Origin: Chloroflexota bacterium
GTDB lineage: Bacteria > Chloroflexota > Anaerolineae > Aggregatilineales > UBA2796
Direction of reading: 5' to 3'
DNA length: 18,258 nucleotides
Assembly (NCBI GenBank): GCA_017743585.1
Contig: JAGHYP010000016.1
Coordinates: 1-18,258, forward strand
The translations under genes were made by a program, and so were the position numbers. Position 1 is the first letter of the stretch. Each line of letters begins with the position of its first letter. Below the pieces are notes generated by a model that was given only the letters and a program-made list of their open reading frames with translations, had not been told where the DNA came from and searched no databases. This document shows, piece by piece, positions 6,058 to 14,406 of this stretch.

Positions 6058-9000
6058 TTATCCGTTTGAGTCGCCCTCGTCGCCCAAGCCGACGCTATCC
6101 TGCATCATCTCTTCGTCCACTTCAGCCTCGCGATCAAGCGCGCCTTGTGCTTCTAGCGTCACGCTCGGCGCGACAAGCTCGCGATCGCGGTAAGCGTGGA
6201 AGCCTGTGCCGGCTGGGATCAGCTTGCCGATGATCACGTTCTCTTTTAGACCGTAGAGCCGATCCTTCCTGCCTTCGATGGCCGCGCCGGCCAGCACCTT
6301 GATGGTATGCTGGAAGCTGGACGCGGCGAGGAAGCTATCCGTGCTGAGTGCCGCCTTGGTGATGCCGAGCAGGACAGGCACGGCCTGCGCAGGCTCTTTC
6401 CCCTCTTTGATCAGCGCATCGTTCAGCGCGAGCAGCTGCAAGTGATCAACCAGCTCGCCCGGCAAGAGATCGCTGTCGCCGCTCTTGGTGATCTGCACCT
6501 TTGAGAGCATCTTGCGAATGATGATCTCAAAGTGCTTATCGGCGATGTTCACGCCTTGATTGCGGTAGACTTCCTGAATTTCAGAGAGCAGGTACATCTC
6601 GCAGGCTTCTTTGCCTTGGATGCGCAGGATGCGATGCGGGTTCTTCACGCCCTCTGTCAGTTGCTGCCCTGCGTAGACTTCCATGCCGTCGTAGATGCCG
6701 CTCAACAGGCGCGCCGTGCTCGGAATTTCCTGATCCGAGACTTCCTTGCGCTCGTAGCGCAGGTAAAGCGTCTGCCCTTCACGATGAATAGTGCCGTCGA
6801 ACTTCGCGACTAGGGCCTCGACTTGGTTGCCTGCTTCGTCCAGACGGCGTGCCAGCACCTCGCCTTCGCAGACGGTCTGCTCGTCCTCGACGACGATCTC
6901 CCAGTCTGAGGGGACGTTGTACTCATCGCGGAAAACTTGCGATCGGATCACGCGCGCAATGCGGACGCCATCTTGCTTGATCAGGCGCAGCGTGCCTGAA
7001 ATATCAGCCATGACCGCCTCGCCCTTGGGCTTCTTGCGCGCTTCGAAGAGCTCTTCCACGCGCGGCAGACCGGTCGTGATATCCCCTGAGGCTTGCGCAG
7101 CGCCGCCTGTGTGGAATGTGCGCAATGTGAGCTGCGTGCCGGGCTCGCCAATGGATTGCGCTGCCACAATGCCAACTGCTGCGCCGATCTCGACCATCTC
7201 GCCGCGGCCGAGGTCGCGCCCGTAGCACAGCGCGCAGATGCCGTGAATCAACGTGCAGGTCAGCGGACTACGCACATAGAATTCTTCCAAGCCGCTGGCG
7301 ACCAGCTCTTCAGCCTTGTCTTCGTCGATCAAGCCGTTGCGCTCGATGATCAGCTCGCCTGTCTTCGGATGATAGTGCGCGCGCGCAGCGCAGCGCCCGA
7401 CAATGCGCTCTTGCACCTTTTGCCCTGCCACGTTGTCGCTCTTGCGGATAGTGATGCCGCGCTCAGTGCCGCAATCGTAGGCATTGATGATCACGTCTTG
7501 TGCCACGTCTACCAGACGGCGCGTCAGATAGCCGGCGTCGGCAGTGCGGAGCGCTGTATCCGCCAGACCTTTGCGCGTGCCATGCGTGCTGATGAAGTAC
7601 TCCAGCGCCGTCAAGCCCATGCGGAAATGGCTGCGGATAGGCAGCTCGATGATGCGTCCGCTCGGGTCGGTCATCAAGCCGCGCATGCCGGCGAGCTGCG
7701 TGATCGGACCGAACCCGCCTTTGGTCGCGCCGCTGACCGCCATGATCGCAATGTCGCCGAATGGATCGAGCGTTTCGCGGATCATGTCCGCTATGCGCTC
7801 TTTAGCTTCTTTCCATGTATCCACTGTGCGCTGGTAGCGCTCTTCCTCAGTGAGCATGCCGCGCCGAAAGTCGCGGTCAAGCAGGTCAACCTCGGCGTTC
7901 GCTTCGCGCAGCACTTCTTCACGCCCAGCAGGCACGGTCAAGTCGCTCACAGCGATAGTCGTGCCGCTGACTGTGGCGTAGTGGAAGCCGATATCTTTGA
8001 TCACGTCCACAAAATCAGTGGTGCGCTCAGGGCCGAAGCGCTGATAGAACTTAGCGACCAAATCCTGAAGCTGTTTTTTGCCCATTGTCTCCTGCACGAA
8101 GCGCATTTCATCGGGCAGGATGCGGTTAAACAGAGCGCGCCCGATCGTTGTCAGCTCAGGCTTCGGCTGCGGCTCGCGATTGTCATAGACGTTGCCAAGC
8201 AAGATCGGTGTGTGCAGCGTGACCAAGCCGAGATGGTACAAGTACTCGGCTTCATCAATATCCACTACCTTGCGCCGATCCGCTAAGTTGGTCAGTGTGA
8301 GCGCCTCGGCGAACTCTGAGTGCTTCTTGCATAGCTGCTGGAACTCATAGCCGTTGATCAGTCCGCAATCCACTTCGCCGTTCAAGATGGCGTTCAGCAG
8401 CACGATCTCGGCAGGCATTGCCTTGCCAACTTTTTGCCCTTGCTCGTTCACAGGCGGCTCGGCGGGCGTGAAGACGATCACTTGGTTGCCTTCGTAGAGT
8501 TCGTGTTGCATCAGCCAGTGCTGGCCGCTGCTGTTGCGCGCCACGCCGATCCTATAGCCGCCCTTTTTCAGCTCCGCCTGATAGCAAAATTCGTCGGCGC
8601 GTTCTTTGCGCGCCACGATGTCCGCTGTCGGGTCCATGGTCAGGTAGTAAGCGCCCAGCACCATGTCTTTGGCAGGGCTGACGATCGGCTGACCGTCAGC
8701 GGGCTTGAGCAGATTCTTGGTGGAGAGCATCAGGTTGCGCGCTTCTTCAACGGCGCGCTTGGAAAGCGGCACGTGGACAGCCATTTGGTCGCCGTCGAAG
8801 TCCGCGTTGAAGGCAGAGCAGACCAGCGGATGAATTTGAATCGCCTTGCCTTCCACCAGTTGCGGCTCGAAGGCTTGAATACCTAAGCGGTGCAGCGTTG
8901 GCGCGCGATTCAGCAAGACAGGGCGCTCTTTGATGACCTCCTCAAGCACCTCCCAGACTTCGGGCTTCTCTTTCTCGATCGAGCGCTTAGCGTTTTTGAT

Positions 9001-10716
9001 ATTGTTCGCGTGTCGGTACTTTATGAGGCGGCTGATCACGAACGGACGGTAGAGTTCGAGCGCCATTGTCTTGGGCAAGCCGCACTGATGCAACTTGAGC
9101 TTTGGGCCGATCACGATCACTGAGCGCCCGGAGTAATCTACGCGCTTGCCCAGCAAGTTGCGGCGGAAGCGTCCTTTCTTGCCCTTGAGCATATCCGAGA
9201 GCGACTTCAGCTCGCGGCGCCCGCGCCGCGAGAGCGCCTTGCCGCGCTGACTGTTGTCAATCAGGCTATCGACTGCCTCTTGCAACATGCGTTTCTCGTT
9301 GCGCACGATCACGTCGGGCGCGCCGAGTTCGATCAGGCGCTTGAGACGATTGTTGCGATTGATCACGCGCCGATAGAGATCGTTCAAGTCGCTCGTGGCA
9401 AAGCGACCGCCATCCAACTGCACCATCGGGCGCAGGTCAGGCGGGATGACGGGCAAGATTTTTAAGATCATCCACTCGGGGCGGTTGCCGCTCTTGCGCA
9501 GGCTCTCCACGACGCGCAAACGCTTGGTCGCTTTCTTTTTGCGCTGCTTGGAGCGCGTCGTGCGCACTTCTTCCCATAGCTCCTGAGAGAGCTTGTCCAA
9601 GTCTATCTTCTCAAGGATTTGGTAGAACGCCTCAGCGCCCATCTCAGCGCGGAAGATGTTGCCATAGCGCCGCTTCAGCTCTGCGTAGCGCGCATCGGAG
9701 AGAAACGTTAGCACCTGCAGGCTTTGCAGCTCTTGGCGCGCTTCCAGCGCCATTGCGCGCGCCTTCTCCAAGCGCGCACGACGCTCATCTTGCAGCACGT
9801 CAATCGCCTCAGCGGCAGTTGCCGTGCGCTTATCTGCTAGCGCGTCAAGGCGGTCGATCTCCTGGCGGCGGCGCTCTTCGATCTCTGCCTGAATCTCGCT
9901 CAGGCGCGCTGTGACCGCTCCTTGAATGCGGCTGAAGAGTTCGTTGCTGACGATCTCGCCGGCATCCGCGATCAGCTCAGCGGCGCTCTCGAGCAGCAAT
10001 GGCTCAGTCAGCACCTGACCGCGCAAGGCTTCAATGCGGCGCTGCAGACTTTGCGCCTCGCGCATCACTTCGTCGGTCAGGCGGTCGCGCTCTTCGTTGT
10101 AGCGCTCGTTGATTTCGTCAATTTGCGCCTGAAGTTGGCTCAAGTCGAGGTCGCGCGACTCCTTGATGCGCTCAATTTGTGCATCCAGCTCGCTGCCCAT
10201 CTCGCTCTCTTGACGAGCGAGCTCTTCATCAATGCGGCGTAACGCATCAGCCCGCGCCTTTTCATCCACGTGCGTGATGACGTACTGCGCAAAGTAGAGA
10301 ACGCGCTCGAGGTTGCGGCGGCTGACATCGAGCAGGATGCCCATATAGCTCGGCACGCGCCGCGTATACCAGATATGCGCCACAGGCGCCGCTAGAGTGA
10401 TATGTCCCATGCGCTCGCGGCGCACAGAGGCGCGCGTCACTTCCACGCCGCACTTATCGCAGATGACGCCTTTATGCCGACTGTTCTTGTATTTGCCGCA
10501 ATAGCACTGCCAATCCTTGGTCGGTCCAAAGATTGCCTCGCAGAATAGCCCGTCTTTTTCAGGGCGCAGACGGCGGTAGTTGATGGTCTCTGGCTTGAGA
10601 ACTTCGCCATGCGACCACGACTTAATCTGCTCAGGAGAAGCCAGACTGATGCGCAGCGCGACGAGATCCCTCGCCTCCAGCTTTTCAGACTTCTCCGCTC
10701 TCTCTGACCTATCCAA
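6058..10716 (-). CDS. rpoC: DNA-directed RNA polymerase subunit beta-prime
   Basis: This is the catalytic beta-prime subunit of RNA polymerase. Numbering from the GTG at 10746, the first zinc site is C81, C83, C96, C99; the active-site Mg motif NADFDGD is at 647-653; the trigger loop lies at about 1020-1080; and the second zinc site is C1092, C1164, C1171, C1174 with family spacing. Between residues about 163 and 343 there is an insertion of about 170 residues compared with E. coli, rich in Glu, Arg, Gln and Ala and strongly predicted by eye to be coiled coil. The start is uncertain. The TTG at 10716 has AGGAGG 8 nt upstream, while the in-frame GTG at 10746 has none; I prefer TTG, giving 1552 residues. 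rpoB is not adjacent, and the gene has its own promoter at 10952-10980. Confidence 0.97.
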   Translation of the reverse strand: MDRSERAEKSEKLEARDLVALRISLASPEQIKSWSHGEVLKPETINYRRLRPEKDGLFCEAIFGPTKDWQCYCGKYKNSRHKGVICDKCGVEVTRASVRRERMGHITLAAPVAHIWYTRRVPSYMGILLDVSRRNLERVLYFAQYVITHVDEKARADALRRIDEELARQESEMGSELDAQIERIKESRDLDLSQLQAQIDEINERYNEERDRLTDEVMREAQSLQRRIEALRGQVLTEPLLLESAAELIADAGEIVSNELFSRIQGAVTARLSEIQAEIEERRRQEIDRLDALADKRTATAAEAIDVLQDERRARLEKARAMALEARQELQSLQVLTFLSDARYAELKRRYGNIFRAEMGAEAFYQILEKIDLDKLSQELWEEVRTTRSKQRKKKATKRLRVVESLRKSGNRPEWMILKILPVIPPDLRPMVQLDGGRFATSDLNDLYRRVINRNNRLKRLIELGAPDVIVRNEKRMLQEAVDSLIDNSQRGKALSRRGRRELKSLSDMLKGKKGRFRRNLLGKRVDYSGRSVIVIGPKLKLHQCGLPKTMALELYRPFVISRLIKYRHANNIKNAKRSIEKEKPEVWEVLEEVIKERPVLLNRAPTLHRLGIQAFEPQLVEGKAIQIHPLVCSAFNADFDGDQMAVHVPLSKRAVEEARNLMLSTKNLLKPADGQPIVSPAKDMVLGAYYLTMDPTADIVARKERADEFCYQAELKKGGYRIGVARNSSGQHWLMQHELYEGNQVIVFTPAEPPVNEQGQKVGKAMPAEIVLLNAILNGEVDCGLINGYEFQQLCKKHSEFAEALTLTNLADRRKVVDIDEAEYLYHLGLVTLHTPILLGNVYDNREPQPKPELTTIGRALFNRILPDEMRFVQETMGKKQLQDLVAKFYQRFGPERTTDFVDVIKDIGFHYATVSGTTIAVSDLTVPAGREEVLREANAEVDLLDRDFRRGMLTEEERYQRTVDTWKEAKERIADMIRETLDPFGDIAIMAVSGATKGGFGPITQLAGMRGLMTDPSGRIIELPIRSHFRMGLTALEYFISTHGTRKGLADTALRTADAGYLTRRLVDVAQDVIINAYDCGTERGITIRKSDNVAGQKVQERIVGRCAARAHYHPKTGELIIERNGLIDEDKAEELVASGLEEFYVRSPLTCTLIHGICALCYGRDLGRGEMVEIGAAVGIVAAQSIGEPGTQLTLRTFHTGGAAQASGDITTGLPRVEELFEARKKPKGEAVMADISGTLRLIKQDGVRIARVIRSQVFRDEYNVPSDWEIVVEDEQTVCEGEVLARRLDEAGNQVEALVAKFDGTIHREGQTLYLRYERKEVSDQEIPSTARLLSGIYDGMEVYAGQQLTEGVKNPHRILRIQGKEACEMYLLSEIQEVYRNQGVNIADKHFEIIIRKMLSKVQITKSGDSDLLPGELVDHLQLLALNDALIKEGKEPAQAVPVLLGITKAALSTDSFLAASSFQHTIKVLAGAAIEGRKDRLYGLKENVIIGKLIPAGTGFHAYRDRELVAPSVTLEAQGALDREAEVDEEMMQDSVGLGDEGDSNG

Positions 10717-10791
10717 GGCTCTTTCCTCCTCTGCGCGAGCGGACACAAACCGACGATGACTAGAGATGGCTTGCGAGCTTTCAGCAAATAA

Positions 10792-10827
10792 AGACCGCCG
10801 AACAGTTTACGCGCTGTTCAGAGGTCT
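10792..10827 (-). other. Leader hairpin upstream of rpoC
   Basis: In the rpoC leader, AGACC pairs with GGTCT (outer, 5 bp) and GAACAG pairs with CTGTTC (inner, 6 bp) across a 3x3 internal loop, with an 8-nt apical loop. It lies about 75 nt before the preferred start. It could take part in leader-mediated control, but no known autoregulatory motif was recognised. Confidence 0.35.
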
Positions 10828-10951
10828 CGCGGAGTCGCTATTTGGAACGCAAAGGCAAGAGCACGCCATGCAGCTCACCATGAGAAGATGTTCCCACGTG
10901 CTTGCCACTGGCGTCTGACCTTTTGCTGATTGCCTACATAGTAGCCGCCAT

Positions 10952-10980
10952 ATTATATTCAGCAACGATAGCGCTGTCAA
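10952..10980 (-). promoter_or_regulatory. Perfect sigma70 consensus promoter of rpoC
   Basis: On the minus strand TTGACA (10980-10975), a 17-bp spacer and TATAAT (10957-10952) match the full consensus. Transcription would begin near 10945, giving a leader of about 200-230 nt before rpoC. The promoter lies between the stop of the preceding minus-strand gene and rpoC, so rpoC can be expressed alone. Confidence 0.85.
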
Positions 10981-11057
10981 GCACGAGTCAAGCAGTCCCT
11001 GAAAGAGTTCAGAGATTGCTCGCTTGAATCCTCAAATGTATCTAGCGCCTTGCGCAC

Positions 11058-11903
11058 TTATTTGGCAGGCGTAGGCAATGGCGGGCCCGTCGGCGTTGGC
11101 AGATCGGCTGGCTCAGGCGTCGCGGTTGGCGGTGCTGTCGCTTCAGCAGTCGCCTCGGCGGTTGGCTCGGCGGTCGCCACGCTTTCCGATGGCGCAGTCG
11201 CCTCAGCCGTAGCCTCAGCGGTCGGCTTAGCTGTGGCAAGGCGCGCCAGCACAGCCTCCGTGTTGACGTTCAGGCTGCTCATCGCGCGCATGAATACCTC
11301 CTCCATCTTCGACCATTGATGCGTAGGCGCTAACGCCTGCAGAAGCATGACGTGCTTCGCGTCAATTGAGAGCAGCCATAGCTCGCGATCAGTGCCGATC
11401 AATTGTCCTGTGCGCTGGTCTACGTCCGCCTCAGACTGCTTGAGTCCTGCGCCTTTCAGATTGCCCGCCTCAACAGGGCGCACGCGCTCGGCCTCAGCAG
11501 GGATAGCTGCTTTCAAGATCGCCTCAGGCGAGGCGTCTGGCGGCAAGTTCGGAATGCCCAGCTCAGCGATCGGCAGGACCAACAATCCAATGCCAGTGTT
11601 GCTGACTTTTGGCGCAGTGAAAGTATAGCCAACGGGGCTATCCGCCGAAGGTTGCGCTGTCCAGCTGGCAGGCAGCTCCATGCTGATCAAATCGCCATCG
11701 CTTCGCCATGTGGCGAAGGTCAGGTCTGCGAACGGATCGACAGTTGGCGAGGGGGTAGCTGTGAACTCAGCGCGCACGAAAGCGCGCTCGTCAATGCCTT
11801 GCGAGAGCGCGAGCAGCGCGCCGAGCGAGAACAGCATCACTGCAAGGACGACAGCATATTGCGGAATGCGAATGCCCCTAGCAGGCGTTGGTACATTGGT
11901 CAC
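11058..11903 (-). CDS. Membrane-anchored extracytoplasmic protein with Thr/Ala/Pro repeat tail
   Basis: This 281-residue protein has an N-terminal hydrophobic anchor at about 15-34 (YAVVLAVMLFSLGALLAL), a TPSPT spacer, a compact domain of about 160 residues (LISMELPASWTAQPS, GYTFTAP, LLSIDAKHVMLLQALAP, FMRAMSSLNV), and a low-complexity C-terminal tail. The layout of a user domain opening with a PASW motif resembles PsbP- or DUF1795-like folds, but I cannot assign it. The tail holds an exact 12-residue repeat, PTAEATAEATAP, at 227-238 and 247-258. The GTG start at 11903 is preceded by AGGAGAG. The gene diverges from the LCP gene and probably has its own promoter at 11978-12006. A cell-surface role is inferred; no biochemical activity can be assigned. 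Confidence 0.8.
   Translation of the reverse strand: MTNVPTPARGIRIPQYAVVLAVMLFSLGALLALSQGIDERAFVRAEFTATPSPTVDPFADLTFATWRSDGDLISMELPASWTAQPSADSPVGYTFTAPKVSNTGIGLLVLPIAELGIPNLPPDASPEAILKAAIPAEAERVRPVEAGNLKGAGLKQSEADVDQRTGQLIGTDRELWLLSIDAKHVMLLQALAPTHQWSKMEEVFMRAMSSLNVNTEAVLARLATAKPTAEATAEATAPSESVATAEPTAEATAEATAPPTATPEPADLPTPTGPPLPTPAK
11130..11225 (-). repeat. Coding tandem repeat for PTAEATAEATAP
   Basis: The two 36-bp units, 11190-11225 and 11130-11165, encode the same 12 residues but differ at 8 codon third positions with no amino-acid change. The intervening 24 bp encode SESVATAE. Confidence 0.7.
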
Positions 11904-11977
11904 GGGACAATCTCTCCTGAGAGCAGAAGGCAGGCGGCGCGTTCGCTTGCGTGTGTGAAGCGCCTAATGCCGTCACA

Positions 11978-12006
11978 AGTGTAACGCCTAGCTGCCAAAC
12001 ACACAA
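11978..12006 (-). promoter_or_regulatory. Candidate promoter for the anchored extracytoplasmic protein
   Basis: On the minus strand TTGTGT (12006-12001), a 17-bp spacer and TACACT (11983-11978) resemble sigma70 elements. The predicted leader is about 68 nt. The rest of the 222-bp divergent gap holds a perfect hairpin, TAGGCG-CTT-CGCCTA, at 12023-12037 and a -10-like TATACT at 12079-12084 facing the LCP gene. Confidence 0.45.
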
Positions 12007-12022
12007 CCCAATCTTGCGCGGC

Positions 12023-12037
12023 TAGGCGCTTCGCCTA
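12023..12037. promoter_or_regulatory. Palindrome between divergent promoters
   Basis: TAGGCG-CTT-CGCCTA is a perfect 6-bp inverted repeat lying midway between the minus-strand promoter and the plus-strand -10-like element. CGCCTA also recurs singly at about 11961 and 11986. It could be a shared operator; the evidence is positional only. Confidence 0.3.
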
Positions 12038-12078
12038 TTCTCAGGCTGCGCTCTGAGCGTGTCGGTAGTGCGCTGCGG

Positions 12079-12084
12079 TATACT
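12079..12084 (+). promoter_or_regulatory. -10-like element of the LCP gene
   Basis: TATACT lies 41 bp before the LCP start codon. No convincing -35 is found 16-18 bp upstream. The bactofilin gene carries the same TATACTCT stretch in its promoter. Confidence 0.35.
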
Positions 12085-12125
12085 CTAGGCTTGAGTCTTT
12101 AATCTTTTGCGAAGGACTTTGCCCC

Positions 12126-13466
12126 ATGCGACGCATTGTGCCTTTGCTATGGCTATCGGCTGCGCTCTGCGCCATGGCCTTTTTGCCGCTGAGCCTCTCA
12201 ATCGCGCCGCTGAGCGCACAAGGCGCCAATCAGCCAACGCCTGTTATCTTCGGCACGTATGCCACGCCGCTCAAGCCGCCGCCAACTGCAATTCCGCCCG
12301 CCGCGCCGACGCCTATTGTGAACGACGATGTGTTGACGATCCTTGTGCTGGGCAGCGATACCGCGCAGCGTCGCTTGGTCGGCCGCACGGATGCCATCAT
12401 CGTGGTCGTCATCAATCGCACGCATGGAACAGTCAGCCTGATGTACCTGCCGCGCGATATGTACGTCTACGTGCCAAATGACACGATGCACAAGCTGAAC
12501 ACGGTCGCTGCGCTCGGCGTCAAGCGTTACGGCTCTGAGAATTACATCCAGCTGCTGCGCGAGACGCTGCTGTACAACTTCGGCATCAAGGTGGACTTCT
12601 ACGTGCGGATCGGCTTCACTGAGTTTCGCGAGATCATTGACGCGCTAGGCGGCCTGCGCATCGGTGTGGATTGTGCCATCGAAGGCAACCGCTTGATCAG
12701 CCCTGATCTCGATCCGCACAATCCTGAGAGCTATCAAGTCTTTCGCGTGGATATCGGCATGCATCGCATGGACTCAGAAACGGCGCTTTGGTATGCGCGC
12801 GCGCGCGGCAGCAGCTCAGATATGGATCGCGGCAGGAGACAGATGGAAATCTTGACTGCCATCTGGCAGCAAGCGCGCGCCGCGAACTTGTTCGCGCGAG
12901 CTACCGACCTTGTGCCGCGCCTGTTGCGCATCGTTGACACCGATATGACTGCTGCCGACCTGCTCAGCTTAGTGCCGCTGGCGCTCAGCCTTAATCTAAA
13001 TCGCGTCCAGCACATCAACTTGGTCCACAAGCAACACTTCACGCAGTGGCACACCAGCGATAGAGGCATGTTCACATGGCTGCCGATCCCAGAGGCGATG
13101 GCGCGCGCCGTGCAGGACTTGTACACGCCGCCGACGCGCAATCGGCTCCATGGTGAGATGCCCACAGTCGCCATCTCGGCCGTCTCATCGCTGCTAGAGT
13201 TCCAGCAGGTTGCCGCCGAGCGCCTGATGCGCGAAGGCTTCGCGGTCACGATGCTCGGCACGAAGACAGCGCAGCGTCGCAATTTCACCATCATCTACGA
13301 CCACACTGGCGGCGCCAAGCCGAATAGCCTAGCTATCCTGAAGCGCGCCTTGCGCGTCTCAGATCGCGGCGTGATCAGCCGCCCCGATCCAAACGCGCTT
13401 TACGACTTCCGCGTTGAGCTCGGCTACAACTACCCATACTCGTGTGAGTTCAAGATTCGGCGGTGA
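12126..13466 (+). CDS. LytR-CpsA-Psr (LCP) family protein with C-terminal LytR_C-like domain
   Basis: LCP proteins transfer undecaprenyl-pyrophosphate-linked glycopolymers to peptidoglycan on the outer face of the membrane. The 446-residue product starts with a hydrophobic signal or anchor segment (residues 4-30), then a Pro-rich spacer (37-62), then the LCP core. Core signatures are LGSD (75-78), RTDA (87-90), LPRD (108-111), KLNT (123-126), ARARG (224-228) and DRGRRQ (234-239), which bind the pyrophosphate. A C-terminal domain at about 345-446 resembles LytR_C (VAISAVSSLLEFQQVAAERL, GFAVTMLG). An AAGGA ribosome site lies 9 nt before the ATG. It diverges from the anchored extracytoplasmic gene and converges with prmA with only one base between stop codons. 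Its presence fits a monoderm-type envelope, but the polymer is unknown. Confidence 0.93.
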   Translation: MRRIVPLLWLSAALCAMAFLPLSLSIAPLSAQGANQPTPVIFGTYATPLKPPPTAIPPAAPTPIVNDDVLTILVLGSDTAQRRLVGRTDAIIVVVINRTHGTVSLMYLPRDMYVYVPNDTMHKLNTVAALGVKRYGSENYIQLLRETLLYNFGIKVDFYVRIGFTEFREIIDALGGLRIGVDCAIEGNRLISPDLDPHNPESYQVFRVDIGMHRMDSETALWYARARGSSSDMDRGRRQMEILTAIWQQARAANLFARATDLVPRLLRIVDTDMTAADLLSLVPLALSLNLNRVQHINLVHKQHFTQWHTSDRGMFTWLPIPEAMARAVQDLYTPPTRNRLHGEMPTVAISAVSSLLEFQQVAAERLMREGFAVTMLGTKTAQRRNFTIIYDHTGGAKPNSLAILKRALRVSDRGVISRPDPNALYDFRVELGYNYPYSCEFKIRR

Positions 13467-13467
13467 T

Positions 13468-14388
13468 TCACACGGCGCGCCGCGCCTCGATTGCGACCCA
13501 ATCGCCTGAGGTGCGGCGCTTGTATGGCGTCAAGCCCGTGCGCACAAGCGCCGCTTCCACTTCCTCGACTTGCTCTCGGATAATGCCGCCGAAGACGCCG
13601 ATGCCGTTCGGCTTGATCACCTCGCCCAGCCGTTGATCGCACATGGCGACAATCACTTTGGCGAGGATGTTCACCAGCGCTAAGTCGAAGCGCTCGCCGT
13701 TCGCTAACAGTTGCTCTAAACTGCCGACCTCAGCGCTAATCTGATGCGCGACGCCGTTCGCCGCTGCGTTCTCCAGCGTGATGCGGACTGCCATTGGATC
13801 GGTATCTAGGGCGCGGACGCTGCCGGCGCCCAGCTTCGCCGCGCCAATTGCCAAAATGCCCGATCCGCAGCCGAGATCGAGGACGTGCGCGCCTCGCAGG
13901 GCGGGCATCAGCGCCTCGGTCGCCTCCAGCATCAATTGCGTGCTTGGATGCGTGCCTGTGCCAAACGCCATGCCTGGATCAAGGGCGATCACTACCTCGT
14001 CAGGCGCGCCCTCAACGTCTATCCACAGCGGACGCACCAGAATGCGCTTGCCTATGCGCACAGGATGATAATTTGCCTTCCACGCTTCTGCCCAATCCTG
14101 CTCATCAATCACGCGGTAGCGCGGCGCGGTCGGCACGGCCTGATAAAGACGATGGAGCTGATAGAGTGCCGCTTCAAGTTGCGCCTTGACCGACTCGGCG
14201 CGCTCATCTTCAGGGAAATAGGCGCGCACAGCGAGGCGCTCAGGCGGCGGCACTTCATCTTCCCACGTTTGCATGTGAAAGCCGACCTGCTCAATTGCGA
14301 CGCCTTGATGCCCGTAGCGGCGCAACACTTCGGCGACCGCTTCAGCCGCCTCGCCATCTGTCTCAAGCGTCACTTCGATCCAGCGCAT
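13468..14388 (-). CDS. prmA: Ribosomal protein L11 methyltransferase
   Basis: PrmA trimethylates ribosomal protein L11 using S-adenosylmethionine. The 306-residue length is typical. The N-terminal substrate-recognition domain (about 1-90) leads into the linker signature EQDWAEAWKANYHPVRIGKR (96-115). LDPGMAFGTGTHPST (136-150) then precedes the SAM-binding DLGCGSGILA (171-180), and LVNILA follows at 238-243. It starts 18 bp after the second Uma2 gene, without a clear Shine-Dalgarno, so it is probably the last gene of that minus-strand transcript. It is not next to dnaJ, its partner in many genomes. Its stop lies one base from the LCP stop, leaving no room for a terminator between them. Confidence 0.95.
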   Translation of the reverse strand: MRWIEVTLETDGEAAEAVAEVLRRYGHQGVAIEQVGFHMQTWEDEVPPPERLAVRAYFPEDERAESVKAQLEAALYQLHRLYQAVPTAPRYRVIDEQDWAEAWKANYHPVRIGKRILVRPLWIDVEGAPDEVVIALDPGMAFGTGTHPSTQLMLEATEALMPALRGAHVLDLGCGSGILAIGAAKLGAGSVRALDTDPMAVRITLENAAANGVAHQISAEVGSLEQLLANGERFDLALVNILAKVIVAMCDQRLGEVIKPNGIGVFGGIIREQVEEVEAALVRTGLTPYKRRTSGDWVAIEARRAV

Positions 14389-14406
14389 GAGAGATTCGCT
14401 TGCGGC

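Noticed and set aside
7093..8286. 397-codon plus-strand open frame inside rpoC
   Set aside because: It is antisense to highly conserved rpoC sequence. The His/Ala/Gln-rich product is a typical shadow.
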